Position numbers and translations under genes: made by a program | The notes under the pieces: generated by a model | What the model was told of the DNA's origin: nothing | The model's input: the letters and a program-made list of their open reading frames with translations, nothing else | The model's database searches: none | Part shown: one piece after another, positions 55,195 through 64,000 of the stretch | Numbering within the stretch: position 1 is the first letter of the stretch | Layout of the letters: each line of letters starts with the position of its first letter | Assembly (NCBI RefSeq): GCF_003852495.1 | Contig: NZ_QAJI01000007.1 | Coordinates: forward strand, 103,861 to 167,860 | Source: Taibaiella sp. KBW10 | GTDB lineage: Bacteria; Bacteroidota; Bacteroidia; Chitinophagales; Chitinophagaceae | DNA length: 64,000 nucleotides | Reading direction: 5' to 3'

Positions 55195-55444
55195 TCATTC
55201 CGGGCACAAATCTTTGTGTTTATTAAAGGGATATTCCGTTATATTTTTTTCGGCAATATCCATATAGCACGTTTTTTGGGGTTAAGATTCCTATAAAACA
55301 AAAGGAGCCTGAATACCGAAAGCAAACAGCAATCATCGTATAATTTATTGAAATACAGATTGGTATATTTCCACCACGACCAACCTTTAGGATTCACTTA
55401 ATGTCTTAAAGAGTATTCCCTCACGCGTATATCAGTATGATTTC

Positions 55445-57433
55445 ATGATAAAAACAATACTTATAAGCATTCTTCTATCCCTTACTTTAATCACTACTGC
55501 GCAACCTGGTTGGCAATGGGGAAAACGCGGTGGCAGCGGCGGAAGTGGTAGCGGCTCGCTGGCCAATGAACAAGTAATTGATATGGCTACAGACCGCAAT
55601 GGTAATGTATATGTACTGGCCGTAAATAATCCCGGGCTCGCTAATGTAGATGGCCATACCGGTATCAGCGTACGTGACCGGCTGACGATTGCCAGCTGGA
55701 GCTGTAACGGAAGTTTTCGCTGGATGAAAAATATTGGCGGCGCCAGCTCTTCTGTCGGGCGGGCCCTGGGCGTGGATTCTGCAGATGGTGTTTATGTAAT
55801 CGGGCAAACAGTTAGTAACAACGCATTGGGCTATACCTATTTTGATACCGACACAACTTTGGGTAATACCAACAAACGATTATTCCTGATCAAGTATGAC
55901 ACCACAGGCCTTTATAAGTGGCTCAAAATGCCCCAGGCCGATACGGTGAGTACATTTAACGAGTCCCGGCCATTGGATATGAGCGTTGCTCCTAATGGCG
56001 ATATTTTCTGGTACGCCTTCCTGCAACCGGGTAATTATGGCGGAGGGGCTTTTACCATTACCACACCCGGCTATTACATCAGTAGATTTAATACTTCCGG
56101 CGCTTATCAGGGCTTAGTTTCTTTGGACATGGCCACAACAGACGGAGGCAATACCGCCAATCTGAATGGCATTACCAATGCAGAAAGCGGGCATTTTTCC
56201 CGCGATCATAATAACGGCCGGTTTTACATCTGTGGCCAATATGACAAAACATATGGCACTTTGGCTTTCGGCAGTACGAGCATCAACGCTATCGGTAATA
56301 TAGGTGCACTCCCCATTTACTTAAGCGCATTTAACAGCAGCGGTAATGTATTATGGACCAAACAATCGGCCGCAAACCTGTATGCAAGTACTCGAAATGG
56401 CCGTCCGGTAATCGACCCGCAGGGAAACATTTATATCGGTGGTGATGTATATAATGGCAATACCTTTGCAGGACATACCTTTACCAATAGCCTGAGTGTA
56501 CATACCTTCCCTTTTGTGATTTCGCTTGATGCCAGTGGCAATTACCGCTGGGCCAGCAGTGGCAAACCAAAAGACGGTGCCTGTGCGGGATACAGCCTTG
56601 CTTATAGTCAGAATACCATCGGGCTCGCCTGTTATTACGGAGGATTACTGAAATGGGATACCGACTCGATAACAGCACCCTTGACCATGTCGGGCACGGC
56701 CTATATCTTGCTGGCACGCCTGAATGCAATGACCGGTGCCCTTATAAGTATGGACTCTATAGCTTCTCAAAATACGCTCAACAATTACAGTACCGCCATA
56801 GCGGGAGACCGTAAAGGAAATTTCTTTGTCGGGGGCAGTTTTGATTACCGCTTATTCCCCGGGCCTGATACGATTGCCATTACAGGGGGGACTTATGATT
56901 GGTTTGTGGCCAAATTCGGCGCTAGCCAATGTAACTGTATCGCACCAACTGCACATTTTACAGCTGTTAACAGCAGCGGCAATATCGTCAATTTTACCTA
57001 TAGCGGCAGCACACCCTACACTTCACTCAGCTGGAACTTTGGCGATGGCAGCCCGGCCGTATCTTCTGCCAATCCTATACATACTTATAGTAGTTCCGGC
57101 AATTACACGGTATGTGTGACGGTCACTAATGCATGTGGCAGCCATACTTATTGTCATGCCCTTAGTACCGGCGAATTGGGTATCGCTCCTATGTCTGGTT
57201 TCCCGGAAATCAGCATTTATCCCAATCCGGTCACCGAGGAGATAAGGATAAAAAATATAGCCACAGAAATGACCATGGAGGTTTATACAACTACCGGTAT
57301 CCGGGTATTTAAAACCCTGCTACAACGCAATCAAGAGCAGGTGAATGTAAGCCAATTAAGCCCGGGCATCTACCTGATCCGTCTGATCAATAAAGAGGGC
57401 AGACAGGGCACAGCACGGTTTGTGAAACAATAA
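55445..57433 (+). CDS. PKD-domain protein with T9SS sorting domain
   Basis: 662 residues; signal peptide (TTAQ). About residues 35-480 form a propeller-like repeat region with strands such as DRNGNVYVLAVN, DSADGVYVIGQT and DPQGNIYIGGDV (SBBP-type beta propeller). A PKD domain follows (about 498-575, with SWNFGDGSP and HTYSSSGNYTVCVTVTNACG), then a type A T9SS signal (ISIYPNPVTEEIRI ... LSPGIYLIRL). Surface-exposed; ligand unknown. The smaller T9SS gene at 57715 converges with it. Confidence 0.86.
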   Translation: MIKTILISILLSLTLITTAQPGWQWGKRGGSGGSGSGSLANEQVIDMATDRNGNVYVLAVNNPGLANVDGHTGISVRDRLTIASWSCNGSFRWMKNIGGASSSVGRALGVDSADGVYVIGQTVSNNALGYTYFDTDTTLGNTNKRLFLIKYDTTGLYKWLKMPQADTVSTFNESRPLDMSVAPNGDIFWYAFLQPGNYGGGAFTITTPGYYISRFNTSGAYQGLVSLDMATTDGGNTANLNGITNAESGHFSRDHNNGRFYICGQYDKTYGTLAFGSTSINAIGNIGALPIYLSAFNSSGNVLWTKQSAANLYASTRNGRPVIDPQGNIYIGGDVYNGNTFAGHTFTNSLSVHTFPFVISLDASGNYRWASSGKPKDGACAGYSLAYSQNTIGLACYYGGLLKWDTDSITAPLTMSGTAYILLARLNAMTGALISMDSIASQNTLNNYSTAIAGDRKGNFFVGGSFDYRLFPGPDTIAITGGTYDWFVAKFGASQCNCIAPTAHFTAVNSSGNIVNFTYSGSTPYTSLSWNFGDGSPAVSSANPIHTYSSSGNYTVCVTVTNACGSHTYCHALSTGELGIAPMSGFPEISIYPNPVTEEIRIKNIATEMTMEVYTTTGIRVFKTLLQRNQEQVNVSQLSPGIYLIRLINKEGRQGTARFVKQ

Positions 57434-57714
57434 TATACAATCTTCAGAAGGCAGGTATAGATTAGAAACGGCTTTGTCTTTTAAGTGGGACTGTTATTAC
57501 CTTATTATATCCAACTGATAGTAACAACAGTATTTTGAAATCAGCGCCGTCAATTCCAACTGTCAGCATACCGTACCTGCTTCCTTTATACCTCTTTGAG
57601 TTTGAGATATACAATACGCAAATTGTGTATAAAGCGAGGCCACATTTATGTACTGTTGTTTTTAGCTTTTGCGGCTCATTCTGTAAGCATAAAGTATTAA
57701 CTCACATAAGGCAA

Positions 57715-58374
57715 CTAGGGCAGCTTACTGAAACATCGACTATGCAGCAGCAGCCCATCTTGATAACAATGGATATAATAAACCCCCGGAGTGAGTGAGC
57801 CAATATTCAGGGTCTCTTGTTCGTTTTTCAACTGTTGTCTTAACTGCATCCTACCTAGTGCATCCGAAACAAGTAAGGTACAACCCGATGCGCCTACTAC
57901 ATGTAGGATATTTGTAGCAGGGTTAGGATAAATATGCAGGGCCTTGCTTCCGGTACCCGGATTTACCATACCTGTAGTATGCCGTGAATCGTAGGAAGCG
58001 CTGTCCGGATTCTGTGTACGCCCAATAAATGTACATCCCTGTATTACCGTATTGGTATCATTGACCAGCCATATATGTATGCGATAGGGTTCCGGTGTGT
58101 AAATGCGTATTATGGTATCCATTACCGGATTCGTTTTTATAAAATCGCAGGAGCGGTAAAAGAACGTGATGACATTGACCGGTGGATAGATCAGTGCCAC
58201 CCGGTCGAAAGTATGCACTATAGAATAACTGGAATCGGGAAAATGAAAACGCACGAATAGCTCATGCGGATTTACCGAGCGATTGACGTGAAAAGAGTCT
58301 ATCGTCTGCGCTCTGCTGTGTTCTGCAGCTGTTAAGAACAGCATGATCAGCAACAATTTTACCTGTTTTGCCAT
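57715..58374 (-). CDS. Small secreted protein with T9SS sorting domain
   Basis: 219 residues. Signal peptide (SRA-Q, about 22), a compact beta-like body with two Cys (SCDF, GCTF) and a C-terminal sorting signal (LHIYPNPATNILHV ... LTPGVYYIHC). No other family match. It may be secreted and anchored by the same Por machinery as the larger proteins of the window. Small T9SS clients of this size are often enzymes or inhibitors, but nothing here shows which. Confidence 0.78.
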   Translation of the reverse strand: MAKQVKLLLIMLFLTAAEHSRAQTIDSFHVNRSVNPHELFVRFHFPDSSYSIVHTFDRVALIYPPVNVITFFYRSCDFIKTNPVMDTIIRIYTPEPYRIHIWLVNDTNTVIQGCTFIGRTQNPDSASYDSRHTTGMVNPGTGSKALHIYPNPATNILHVVGASGCTLLVSDALGRMQLRQQLKNEQETLNIGSLTPGVYYIHCYQDGLLLHSRCFSKLP

Positions 58375-58612
58375 AATCTTTATATTGATTGTCTAATGCG
58401 ACACGAACACACGTATCACTATTTAATATATAAGACGATTATAGCATGTAAAACCTTAGACATCAGTTATTTTGGCTGCTTTCAAGATTACCTCCGTTAA
58501 TGATAACAGTATTGCCTACCGCCTCAAGATTTTGGCCATGGCATTTGGCAGTCAGGGCAATATGTCAAATGATCTTCTGTGGTTTATTATCTTCTTGCTG
58601 ACGAAGATTGTT

Positions 58613-58620
58613 TACCTTCG
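58613..58620 (+). promoter_or_regulatory. -7-like element (TACCTTCG)
   Basis: TACCTTCG is one base off TAnnTTTG and is 18 nt before the DEAD-box ATG. The same variant (TTCG) is seen before the kinase at 41071. Confidence 0.35.
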
Positions 58621-58638
58621 CACAATTAATATCTTATC

Positions 58639-59970
58639 ATGACTTTTGAAGATTTAAACCTAAATGCCCCACTACTAAAGGCATTGGACGAGATGGGTTT
58701 TGTGCATCCTACTACCATTCAGCAAAAGGCCTTTTCTGTAATTATGTCGGGAAAGGATGTATGCGGCATAGCCCAAACCGGAACCGGTAAAACTTATGCC
58801 TACTTATTACCTTGCTTGCGACAATTGGAATTTTCGAAAGACCGGTTTCCGCAATTGTTGGTGATTGTGCCTACGCGCGAGTTGGTGGCCCAAGTAGTAG
58901 AAGCTGCTATAAAGTTAACAGCACATCGTTCTCTGATTGTGTTAGGTGTATATGGCGGCGTAAATATGAAACCACAAGTTGCTGCTGTAGATAATGGCGT
59001 AGATATTCTTGTGGCCACTCCAGGCAGACTCTACGACTTAATGTTGAGTGGCACATTAAAAACAAAATCGATAAAGAAATTTGTTATTGATGAGGTGGAC
59101 GAGATGCTGAATCTTGGTTTTCGTTCTCAGCTCAAAAATATTATGGATTTGCTACCAGAGAGAAGGCAGAATCTTATGTTCTCCGCCACCATTACCGAAG
59201 AGGTGGAGCAAATGATCGATCAATATTTCAACATGCCTGTGCGTATTGAAGCAGCGCCCACGGGCACGCCTTTGGAGAATATTAATCAGATGGCTTATGA
59301 AGTTCCGAACTTCTACACTAAAGTTAATCTCCTGGAATTGTTGCTCAACGAACAGGAAGATTTATCAAAGGTGTTGGTCTTTGCGGCTACTAAAAAATTA
59401 GCCGATGAATTGTATGAACAAATGCAAAGCCGGTTTCCGGAACAAGTGGGCGTGATACATAGTAATAAAGAACAGACACATAGATTTAATACGGTAAAGC
59501 AATTTAAAGAAGGTACCTATCGCTTTATTATTGCGACAGATATTGTTGCCCGTGGAATAGATATTGCTGAAGTGACGCACGTGATCAATTTTGATTTACC
59601 GGAAGTACCTGAAAACTACATTCACCGTATCGGGAGAACGGGCAGGGCAGATAAAAAAGGTATCGCCATAAGTTTTGTTACCGAGCGGGAAAAGGAATAC
59701 AAGGATAGCATTGAGTCGCTGATGAAATACGAGATTCCAATGCAATTACTACCTGATCACTTGGAAATATCTACGGAACTAACAGAAGATGAAATTGAGA
59801 AAGTTATAGTGAAAGAGGTAAAAATAAAAATACCTAAACGTGAAAATGTGGGTGCATCTTTCCATGAAAAATCGGCTAAAAATAGCAGACAACCAACGAA
59901 GCGCGTAAGCCATAAAGATAAGATGATGGCTAAATACGGCAAGCCAAAATCGAAAGGAAAGAAGCGATAG
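58639..59970 (+). CDS. DEAD-box RNA helicase
   Basis: 443 residues with the standard set: Q motif (F-V-H-P-T-T-I-Q-Q-K-A-F, about 22), motif I AQTGTGKT (about 51), PTRELVAQ, TPGRL, motif II VIDEVDEM (about 150), SAT, and the second half with IATDIVARGIDIAEVTHVINFDLPE, and HRIGRTGRA. Motif II is DEVD rather than DEAD. The C-terminal tail is basic (KSKGKKR). It unwinds short RNA duplexes, probably in ribosome assembly or RNA decay. Confidence 0.92.
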   Translation: MTFEDLNLNAPLLKALDEMGFVHPTTIQQKAFSVIMSGKDVCGIAQTGTGKTYAYLLPCLRQLEFSKDRFPQLLVIVPTRELVAQVVEAAIKLTAHRSLIVLGVYGGVNMKPQVAAVDNGVDILVATPGRLYDLMLSGTLKTKSIKKFVIDEVDEMLNLGFRSQLKNIMDLLPERRQNLMFSATITEEVEQMIDQYFNMPVRIEAAPTGTPLENINQMAYEVPNFYTKVNLLELLLNEQEDLSKVLVFAATKKLADELYEQMQSRFPEQVGVIHSNKEQTHRFNTVKQFKEGTYRFIIATDIVARGIDIAEVTHVINFDLPEVPENYIHRIGRTGRADKKGIAISFVTEREKEYKDSIESLMKYEIPMQLLPDHLEISTELTEDEIEKVIVKEVKIKIPKRENVGASFHEKSAKNSRQPTKRVSHKDKMMAKYGKPKSKGKKR

Positions 59971-59984
59971 AAAATAAGCGTGTT

Positions 59985-60025
59985 CATTGACGCCTTTTAA
60001 TGTCACTACATAGAATGCGTCAATG
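59985..60025. terminator. Possible terminator
   Basis: Perfect 9-bp stem CATTGACGC/GCGTCAATG with a 23-nt loop, 15 nt after the helicase stop; no T tract, so weak. Confidence 0.35.
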
Positions 60026-60171
60026 CCCTTACTATCCAGATAAGCGCAGATGGAATGCCAATCATGCAAAATGATTTTCCTTTCCGGTGCAATCCATTAC
60101 TCTTTTCCGGCATTTATAGCGTCTAGCATACGAGAGTAAGTACCCTTTCGATTAATTCATAAAATACTTTA

Positions 60172-60933
60172 CTAGAAAAATATACGATAACCAAATAAAA
60201 ATGATAAATTGGTTGCTTTTGTTTTAATGACAATATTTTCACGCGTTTCGTTTGGTGTGTTGTACTTAGACATATACGTTCGATCTGTCGTAAACACCGG
60301 AATGAATCCTTTTTGATATCCAACACTTAACAATAAAGCACTACTTTTAGATAGCCGGAATTCATTCTCCAATGTGAATTTTATCAAAGGAACAGGCCAT
60401 TTATTTTGTTTTGCACTATTATATAAATAAAAGCTTTTTCCGATATCTCTACTGCCATTATTCAAGTTTCCATCAATATCATCATAAAACTTATTATAAA
60501 TGAGTAAACCAAGGCGTGGATTAGCTGAAATATTCAAATTGTAAAATTTATATTTCAAAAGATTATATTTTGTGCTTATACCCAAAGTCACTACTATGTT
60601 TGATGCGGCCAGTTCCTCACGTCCCATTCCGATCCCAACAGTATTTCCAGTATCAAAGCTTCCATCTTTTTTTGATTGAGTGACGTAATTAATGTCTGCA
60701 AAATCAGTAGTAATACCATAGGTCAGTTTTCCGAATTTCTGCTCATAGCTGGCCCCAAATCCACCCATACCCATACCCTTAACTGTAAAATTAACAGGTT
60801 TATTTATTACAGTGTTATACCCTCTCCAAATACCTGCATTTATTGAAAGACTTCTGTTATGACTACCTTGTGGGTAACCAATAACAGAAGCCATCATTAA
60901 AACAAGCAAAATAAAAATGCTTCGTTTATCCAT
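60172..60933 (-). CDS. Hypothetical outer-membrane beta-barrel-like protein
   Basis: 253 residues from the ATG at 60933, which starts the signal peptide (MDKRSIFILL ... GYPQ). The rest has alternating strands (FGASYEQKFGKLTYGITTDFA, KYKFYNLNISANPRLGLLIY, ALLLSVGYQKGFIPVF) and ends in aromatic F (FLFGYRIFF), the usual outer-membrane insertion signal. No family recognised. The start overlaps the end of the neighbouring broken lipoprotein gene by 8 nt, so they formed one unit. Confidence 0.75.
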   Translation of the reverse strand: MDKRSIFILLVLMMASVIGYPQGSHNRSLSINAGIWRGYNTVINKPVNFTVKGMGMGGFGASYEQKFGKLTYGITTDFADINYVTQSKKDGSFDTGNTVGIGMGREELAASNIVVTLGISTKYNLLKYKFYNLNISANPRLGLLIYNKFYDDIDGNLNNGSRDIGKSFYLYNSAKQNKWPVPLIKFTLENEFRLSKSSALLLSVGYQKGFIPVFTTDRTYMSKYNTPNETRENIVIKTKATNLSFLFGYRIFF

Positions 60934-61957
60934 GTACTTCAGTTGTAGTTGAAATATTTTGTGAACCAATTATACCATTACTATTGGTTACAGTAGTCGT
61001 TACAAAGTCAAAATAGCGCATACCACGTTTGCCTTCATATACTCTCAATTTTCTTTCTCCAGTAGTAGTGGTAGAAGATGGATACTGTCCAGTTTTATTT
61101 ACCTCACTACTACTTCCTCTTGCTTTATACCTAACAATGTTGCTGGAAGAATTGTTATACCAAAGGTGACCGCTTGGGTACACTTCCCATCCGAATATAC
61201 CATTCGCGCCATGATGTCTCCATTGTACTTTACTCTTTGTTATCAGACTGAAATAGATAACAGAGGCTTGATAAGAATTTTCTGCGCGCACACGAAAATC
61301 TGATATTTCAGTTTCTTCAGTCGTCTTTGTTTGGGTATTGTTTTGACCAAATAATCCTGCACCAATTGTTTGCACGTTAATGCCATGTATACCTGTTCCT
61401 AACAATTCAAACACGTCATTATAGTTTCCCAGATAGTCAGCTTCGATAGAACTAAATTTGTTCATAATTTCTGAATTGAATATCCCGGCTTTAAAGTTAT
61501 TCCATGCCCAAGATATATTTGCAGCATCCATCTCCAACATATAGCCTTCATCTAAACGGGAATTAAAAATGTATACGCCGATTTGAATTATGCCATCCTG
61601 ATTTATAATTCGCTTAAATAAAGGGTCAAATACCTCGCTGTTTTTGTCTTTTGGTGGAACTTGGGTACGGTCTTCAATATTGAAACCATATTTCGTGTAT
61701 GCTGAGGTATAACCGAGAGATGATTCCCAACTATCGAGTTCATCATCAGACATCTCAGATAGAATGTGCAAATAATGCTCATATTGATTCACATCCTTAA
61801 ACATCAAATATCCATTTTCGGATACCTGTATGCCTGATAATTAGACATTCATTTTTTGTAGATTAATGTTCTTGTTCGTTCCTTCTGCGTTTGGCTTGAT
61901 ACAGGCTGCGAAAGTTAAAGCACCTCCAATAAGAATGAGGTTTAGGTTTTTTTTCAT
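60926..61957 (-). pseudogene. Lipoprotein gene interrupted by one in-frame stop codon
   Basis: The frame starts at ATG 61957 with a lipoprotein signal (MKKNLNLILIGGALTFAAC), runs 38 codons and meets a TAA at 61841-61843. The same frame continues without a break: LSGIQVSENGYLMFKDVNQYEHYLHILSEM and about 300 more residues to the stop at 60926-60928. The C-terminal part is Thr/Ser-rich and partly aromatic (WRHHGANGIFGWEVYPSGH). The N-terminal NGYLMFKD..QYEHYL...MSD pattern occurs in DUF4848-like Bacteroidota lipoproteins. One substitution (or a sequencing error) is enough to explain the break; reinitiation at TTG 61807 or ATG 61804 would lose the signal peptide. Confidence 0.75.
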
Positions 61958-62484
61958 TTTGTTGGTTTTTCGAAAAGTTTACCAACAATATTAATATTTT
62001 ATCAAATAACAAAAAAAATCATTTATCTAAAAAAGCAATAGAGAATGCATCTAGGACTACACTTTCCAATGCTCTCTTTGAGCATCAAATGTTTATCATT
62101 AACAAAATACAAGCGCTACTGCTCAATCATCAAAAGAATAACCGGTACCAATAATTGAATCCCCAATGGCCTAGAATTAGAAAAAGGGTAAAAAGTAGGA
62201 ATATCTATGGGAACAAAAGACCAGTTGAAAGAAGATTAGATGCGATACCTATTTACCGCTTTGACGTTTTTTAAAGTGATTTTTATTTAACAATTTTTAG
62301 TTCTGTTTCTGAAGAAATGTCAATTCCCATGTATACCAATTTGTACTTATTTTACGCTATGGCAATTAACGCCGCCAAAAGCATCAAAAATATCAATATC
62401 GTTCTGAAATGAATAAGAGAAGACCTAAGCCTGTTACACGGAAAGCCGTAGATGGAGTAATCCGTAACAAAGAACTTACCCGGC
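61958..62484. other. Intergenic, nothing firm
   Basis: AT-rich. No gene with support; a 34-codon basic frame at 62409-62513 runs into the tRNA terminator and is not accepted. Confidence 0.45.
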
Positions 62485-62523
62485 AAAAAAAACAAAAAAA
62501 AGCCCCCGACTAAAAGCCAGGGG
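62485..62523 (-). terminator. Terminator of tRNA-Phe (copy 2)
   Basis: In minus-strand RNA CCCCUGGC pairs with GUCGGGGG over 8 bp (two G-U), loop UUUUA, followed by U8-G-U8. The plus-strand copy would not fold well, so direction is clear. It ends the tRNA transcript at 62593-62665. Confidence 0.75.
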
Positions 62524-62592
62524 TAATTTTTTTGTTAATGAACTTCTTGAAAGTAATAACTTTTTCGAATCACTAACCGAGGTTTGGCACCG

Positions 62593-62665
62593 TGGTGTGG
62601 GCCGGGATCGAACCGGCGACACAAGGATTTTCAGTCCTTTGCTCTACCGACTGAGCTACCGCACC
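62593..62665 (-). tRNA. tRNA-Phe (GAA), copy 2
   Basis: 73 nt identical to the tRNA body at 51754-51826, same orientation, same C-A mismatch in the acceptor stem. The 3' CCA is not encoded here (the discriminator A is followed by CGG), unlike copy 1. Confidence 0.95.
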
Positions 62666-62797
62666 TTCAATCTTTTTCCTTGATTGGAGTGCAAATGTAC
62701 ACAAGATTTTTACTCCATCAAATTTCTTTTATACTTTTTTTAAAATATTTTTTTTCCTCACTTATTAATTTGCCGGCCAAGTTAGCAGAATAAACAT

Positions 62798-62805
62798 TAT
62801 TTTTG
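62798..62805 (+). promoter_or_regulatory. -7 promoter element (TATTTTTG) of dnaN
   Basis: TATTTTTG matches TAnnTTTG, 25 nt before the dnaN ATG; a TTTG at 62769-62772 is 25 nt upstream, wider than the usual spacing. Confidence 0.5.
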
Positions 62806-62830
62806 TTGCTCATTTTTATACTAATCTATT

Positions 62831-63964
62831 ATGAGATTTATTGTTTCTTCATCTACCCTACTTAAGAACTTACAATTAGTAGGTGGTATCATCAGTTCCA
62901 ATACGGTAATGCCTATTTTGGAAAACTTCTTATTTGAGTTGAAAGATAATACCCTGACCATTACCGGATGCGATTTGGAGACGATGATCAAAACAAAGCT
63001 CGATGTGCAAACTGAGCTGGGTGGAGAAGATAATAACGGTAAGGTTTGTGTTACCTCTAAAATCTTATTGGAATACTTGAAAAACCTTCCGGACCAACCC
63101 ATCAATTTCAATATCAACGCGAAGGACAATACCATTGAAATCGCGAGCAATTCGGGTAAATACAAGATTGGCGGGGAGAAAACGGATGAATATCCGAAAG
63201 AGCCTAATCCGGAAAATGCCAATACCTTAACCATTCCTTCCATCAAATTGGTAGAAGCGATCAACAAAACGATTTTTGCCACGAGCAGCGATACTTTACG
63301 TCCTGCTATGACGGGGGTATTTTTCGAAATGAACGAAAGCGACATCACTTTTGTGGCAACAGATGCACACAGACTGATTCGCCTGGCTTATTCTGATATT
63401 ACACCAACGGTTACCGGTAACTTTATCGTTCCGAGAAAACCCTTACAACAAATGAAAAGCTGGTTGCCTAATGATGATTCGGCAATCTCTCTTTCTTATA
63501 CCGATACTCATTTATTTATCAAAACCAATCATACCAGCTTAAACTGTAGATTGATCGACGGTAAATACCCTCCTTATCGTGCAGTAATCCCAGCAGAAAA
63601 CCCGTTCATGCTGACAATCAACAGAATGGATTTAGTCAATGCGTTACGCCGTGTAAGTGTGTTTGCAGATAAGAGCACGAGTCAGGTAGTATTTGACATT
63701 ATCGGCAATACGGTAACCTTAAGCGCACAATATACCGACTTCTCTTACGAGGGTAATGAAAAAATGAATTGCCAGTATAATGGTGAAGACATGAAAATCG
63801 CTTTCAATGCCAAATTACTGGTAGAGATGCTGAACAATATGGAAGGCGAAGAAGTTGCCTTGGAATTAAGTATCCCATCCAGAGCAGGTATCTTCAAACC
63901 AACAGAAAAAACAGAAAATGAAGACTTACTGATGTTATTGATGCCATTGATGGTGAATATCTAA
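62831..63964 (+). CDS. dnaN: DNA polymerase III sliding clamp (beta subunit)
   Basis: 377 residues with three clamp-fold domains. It forms a ring around DNA and holds the polymerase. Family features: the start M(R/K)FIVSSSTLLKNLQLVGGII, VMPILENFLFEL (about 28-40), DSL-like TSSDTLRPAMTGVFFEM in the middle (about 155-172), ATDAHRLIRL, and the C-terminal LLMPLMV clamp end. The usual neighbour dnaA is not in the window. The gene ends 36 nt before the window's right edge. Confidence 0.95.
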   Translation: MRFIVSSSTLLKNLQLVGGIISSNTVMPILENFLFELKDNTLTITGCDLETMIKTKLDVQTELGGEDNNGKVCVTSKILLEYLKNLPDQPINFNINAKDNTIEIASNSGKYKIGGEKTDEYPKEPNPENANTLTIPSIKLVEAINKTIFATSSDTLRPAMTGVFFEMNESDITFVATDAHRLIRLAYSDITPTVTGNFIVPRKPLQQMKSWLPNDDSAISLSYTDTHLFIKTNHTSLNCRLIDGKYPPYRAVIPAENPFMLTINRMDLVNALRRVSVFADKSTSQVVFDIIGNTVTLSAQYTDFSYEGNEKMNCQYNGEDMKIAFNAKLLVEMLNNMEGEEVALELSIPSRAGIFKPTEKTENEDLLMLLMPLMVNI

Positions 63965-64000
63965 ATAACCCGCAAATAATATAATGCAAAAGCGCGCAAC

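Noticed and set aside
62409..62513. 34-codon basic reading frame (MNKRRPKP start) before tRNA-Phe copy 2
   Set aside because: Its Lys/Gln-rich end is the A tract and stem of the tRNA terminator on the other strand; no promoter or start signal.
51754..62665. Integrative element between two tRNA-Phe genes
   Set aside because: No integrase, no phage or conjugation genes inside, and the whole tRNA is repeated rather than only its 3' end; kept only as a question.
62584..62793. Plus-strand frame over tRNA-Phe copy 2
   Set aside because: Antisense of a tRNA gene, a well-known false protein.

Overview
The window looks like a piece of a Bacteroidota chromosome, most likely of the Chitinophagaceae/Chitinophagales type. 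Four things point there: several secreted proteins end in a type IX secretion (T9SS) sorting domain; lipoprotein and signal-peptide proteins are common; promoters carry the Bacteroidota -7 element TAnnTTTG, twice with a TTG/TTTG -33 element at exactly 19 nt; and clear Shine-Dalgarno sequences are rare. No phage, CRISPR array, integrase or intact insertion sequence was seen. This placement rests on protein style and promoter grammar, not on a database search.

1-19 kb is mainly housekeeping and envelope metabolism: a TonB-plug-like secreted protein, a rhodanese-thioredoxin lipoprotein, an aldehyde dehydrogenase, a cyclase-family hydrolase, a two-domain M16 protease, an MbnP/MbnH-like pair (copper protein plus di-heme enzyme), a membrane transglutaminase with serC, an Uup-type ABC-F protein, an acyl-CoA ligase, an SDR and a VOC protein.

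19.3-28.3 kb is an aromatic amino acid block. phhA-phhB (Phe to Tyr) is read rightward behind a promoter, a 22-codon leader peptide with four consecutive Tyr codons, and an intrinsic terminator. Converging on it is a complete, tightly overlapping operon trpE-trpG-trpD-trpC-trpF-trpB-trpA plus a DAHP synthase gene, also behind its own promoter, a 20-residue leader peptide with three Trp codons, and a terminator. Both read as ribosome-stalling attenuators matched to the pathway product.

28.5-43 kb holds a large T9SS protein, a glycosyltransferase, a Reg_prop beta-propeller lipoprotein, a PaiB-like protein, an EamA transporter, two secreted proteins of little known function, a tail-fibre/S74-type protein and a T9SS protein. 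41-51 kb carries two NarL-type two-component systems around another T9SS protein and a stretch of decayed genes. The same palindrome, TACTAC-N4-GTAGTA, lies upstream of the histidine kinase gene at 41071 and the response regulator gene at 48154, at nearly the same distance from the -7 element, so a shared activator site is likely.

51-64 kb contains a transposase relic, two identical tRNA-Phe genes about 10.8 kb apart in the same orientation, rmuC, small envelope proteins, two more T9SS proteins, a DEAD-box helicase, a lipoprotein gene broken by one in-frame stop codon, and dnaN at the right edge.
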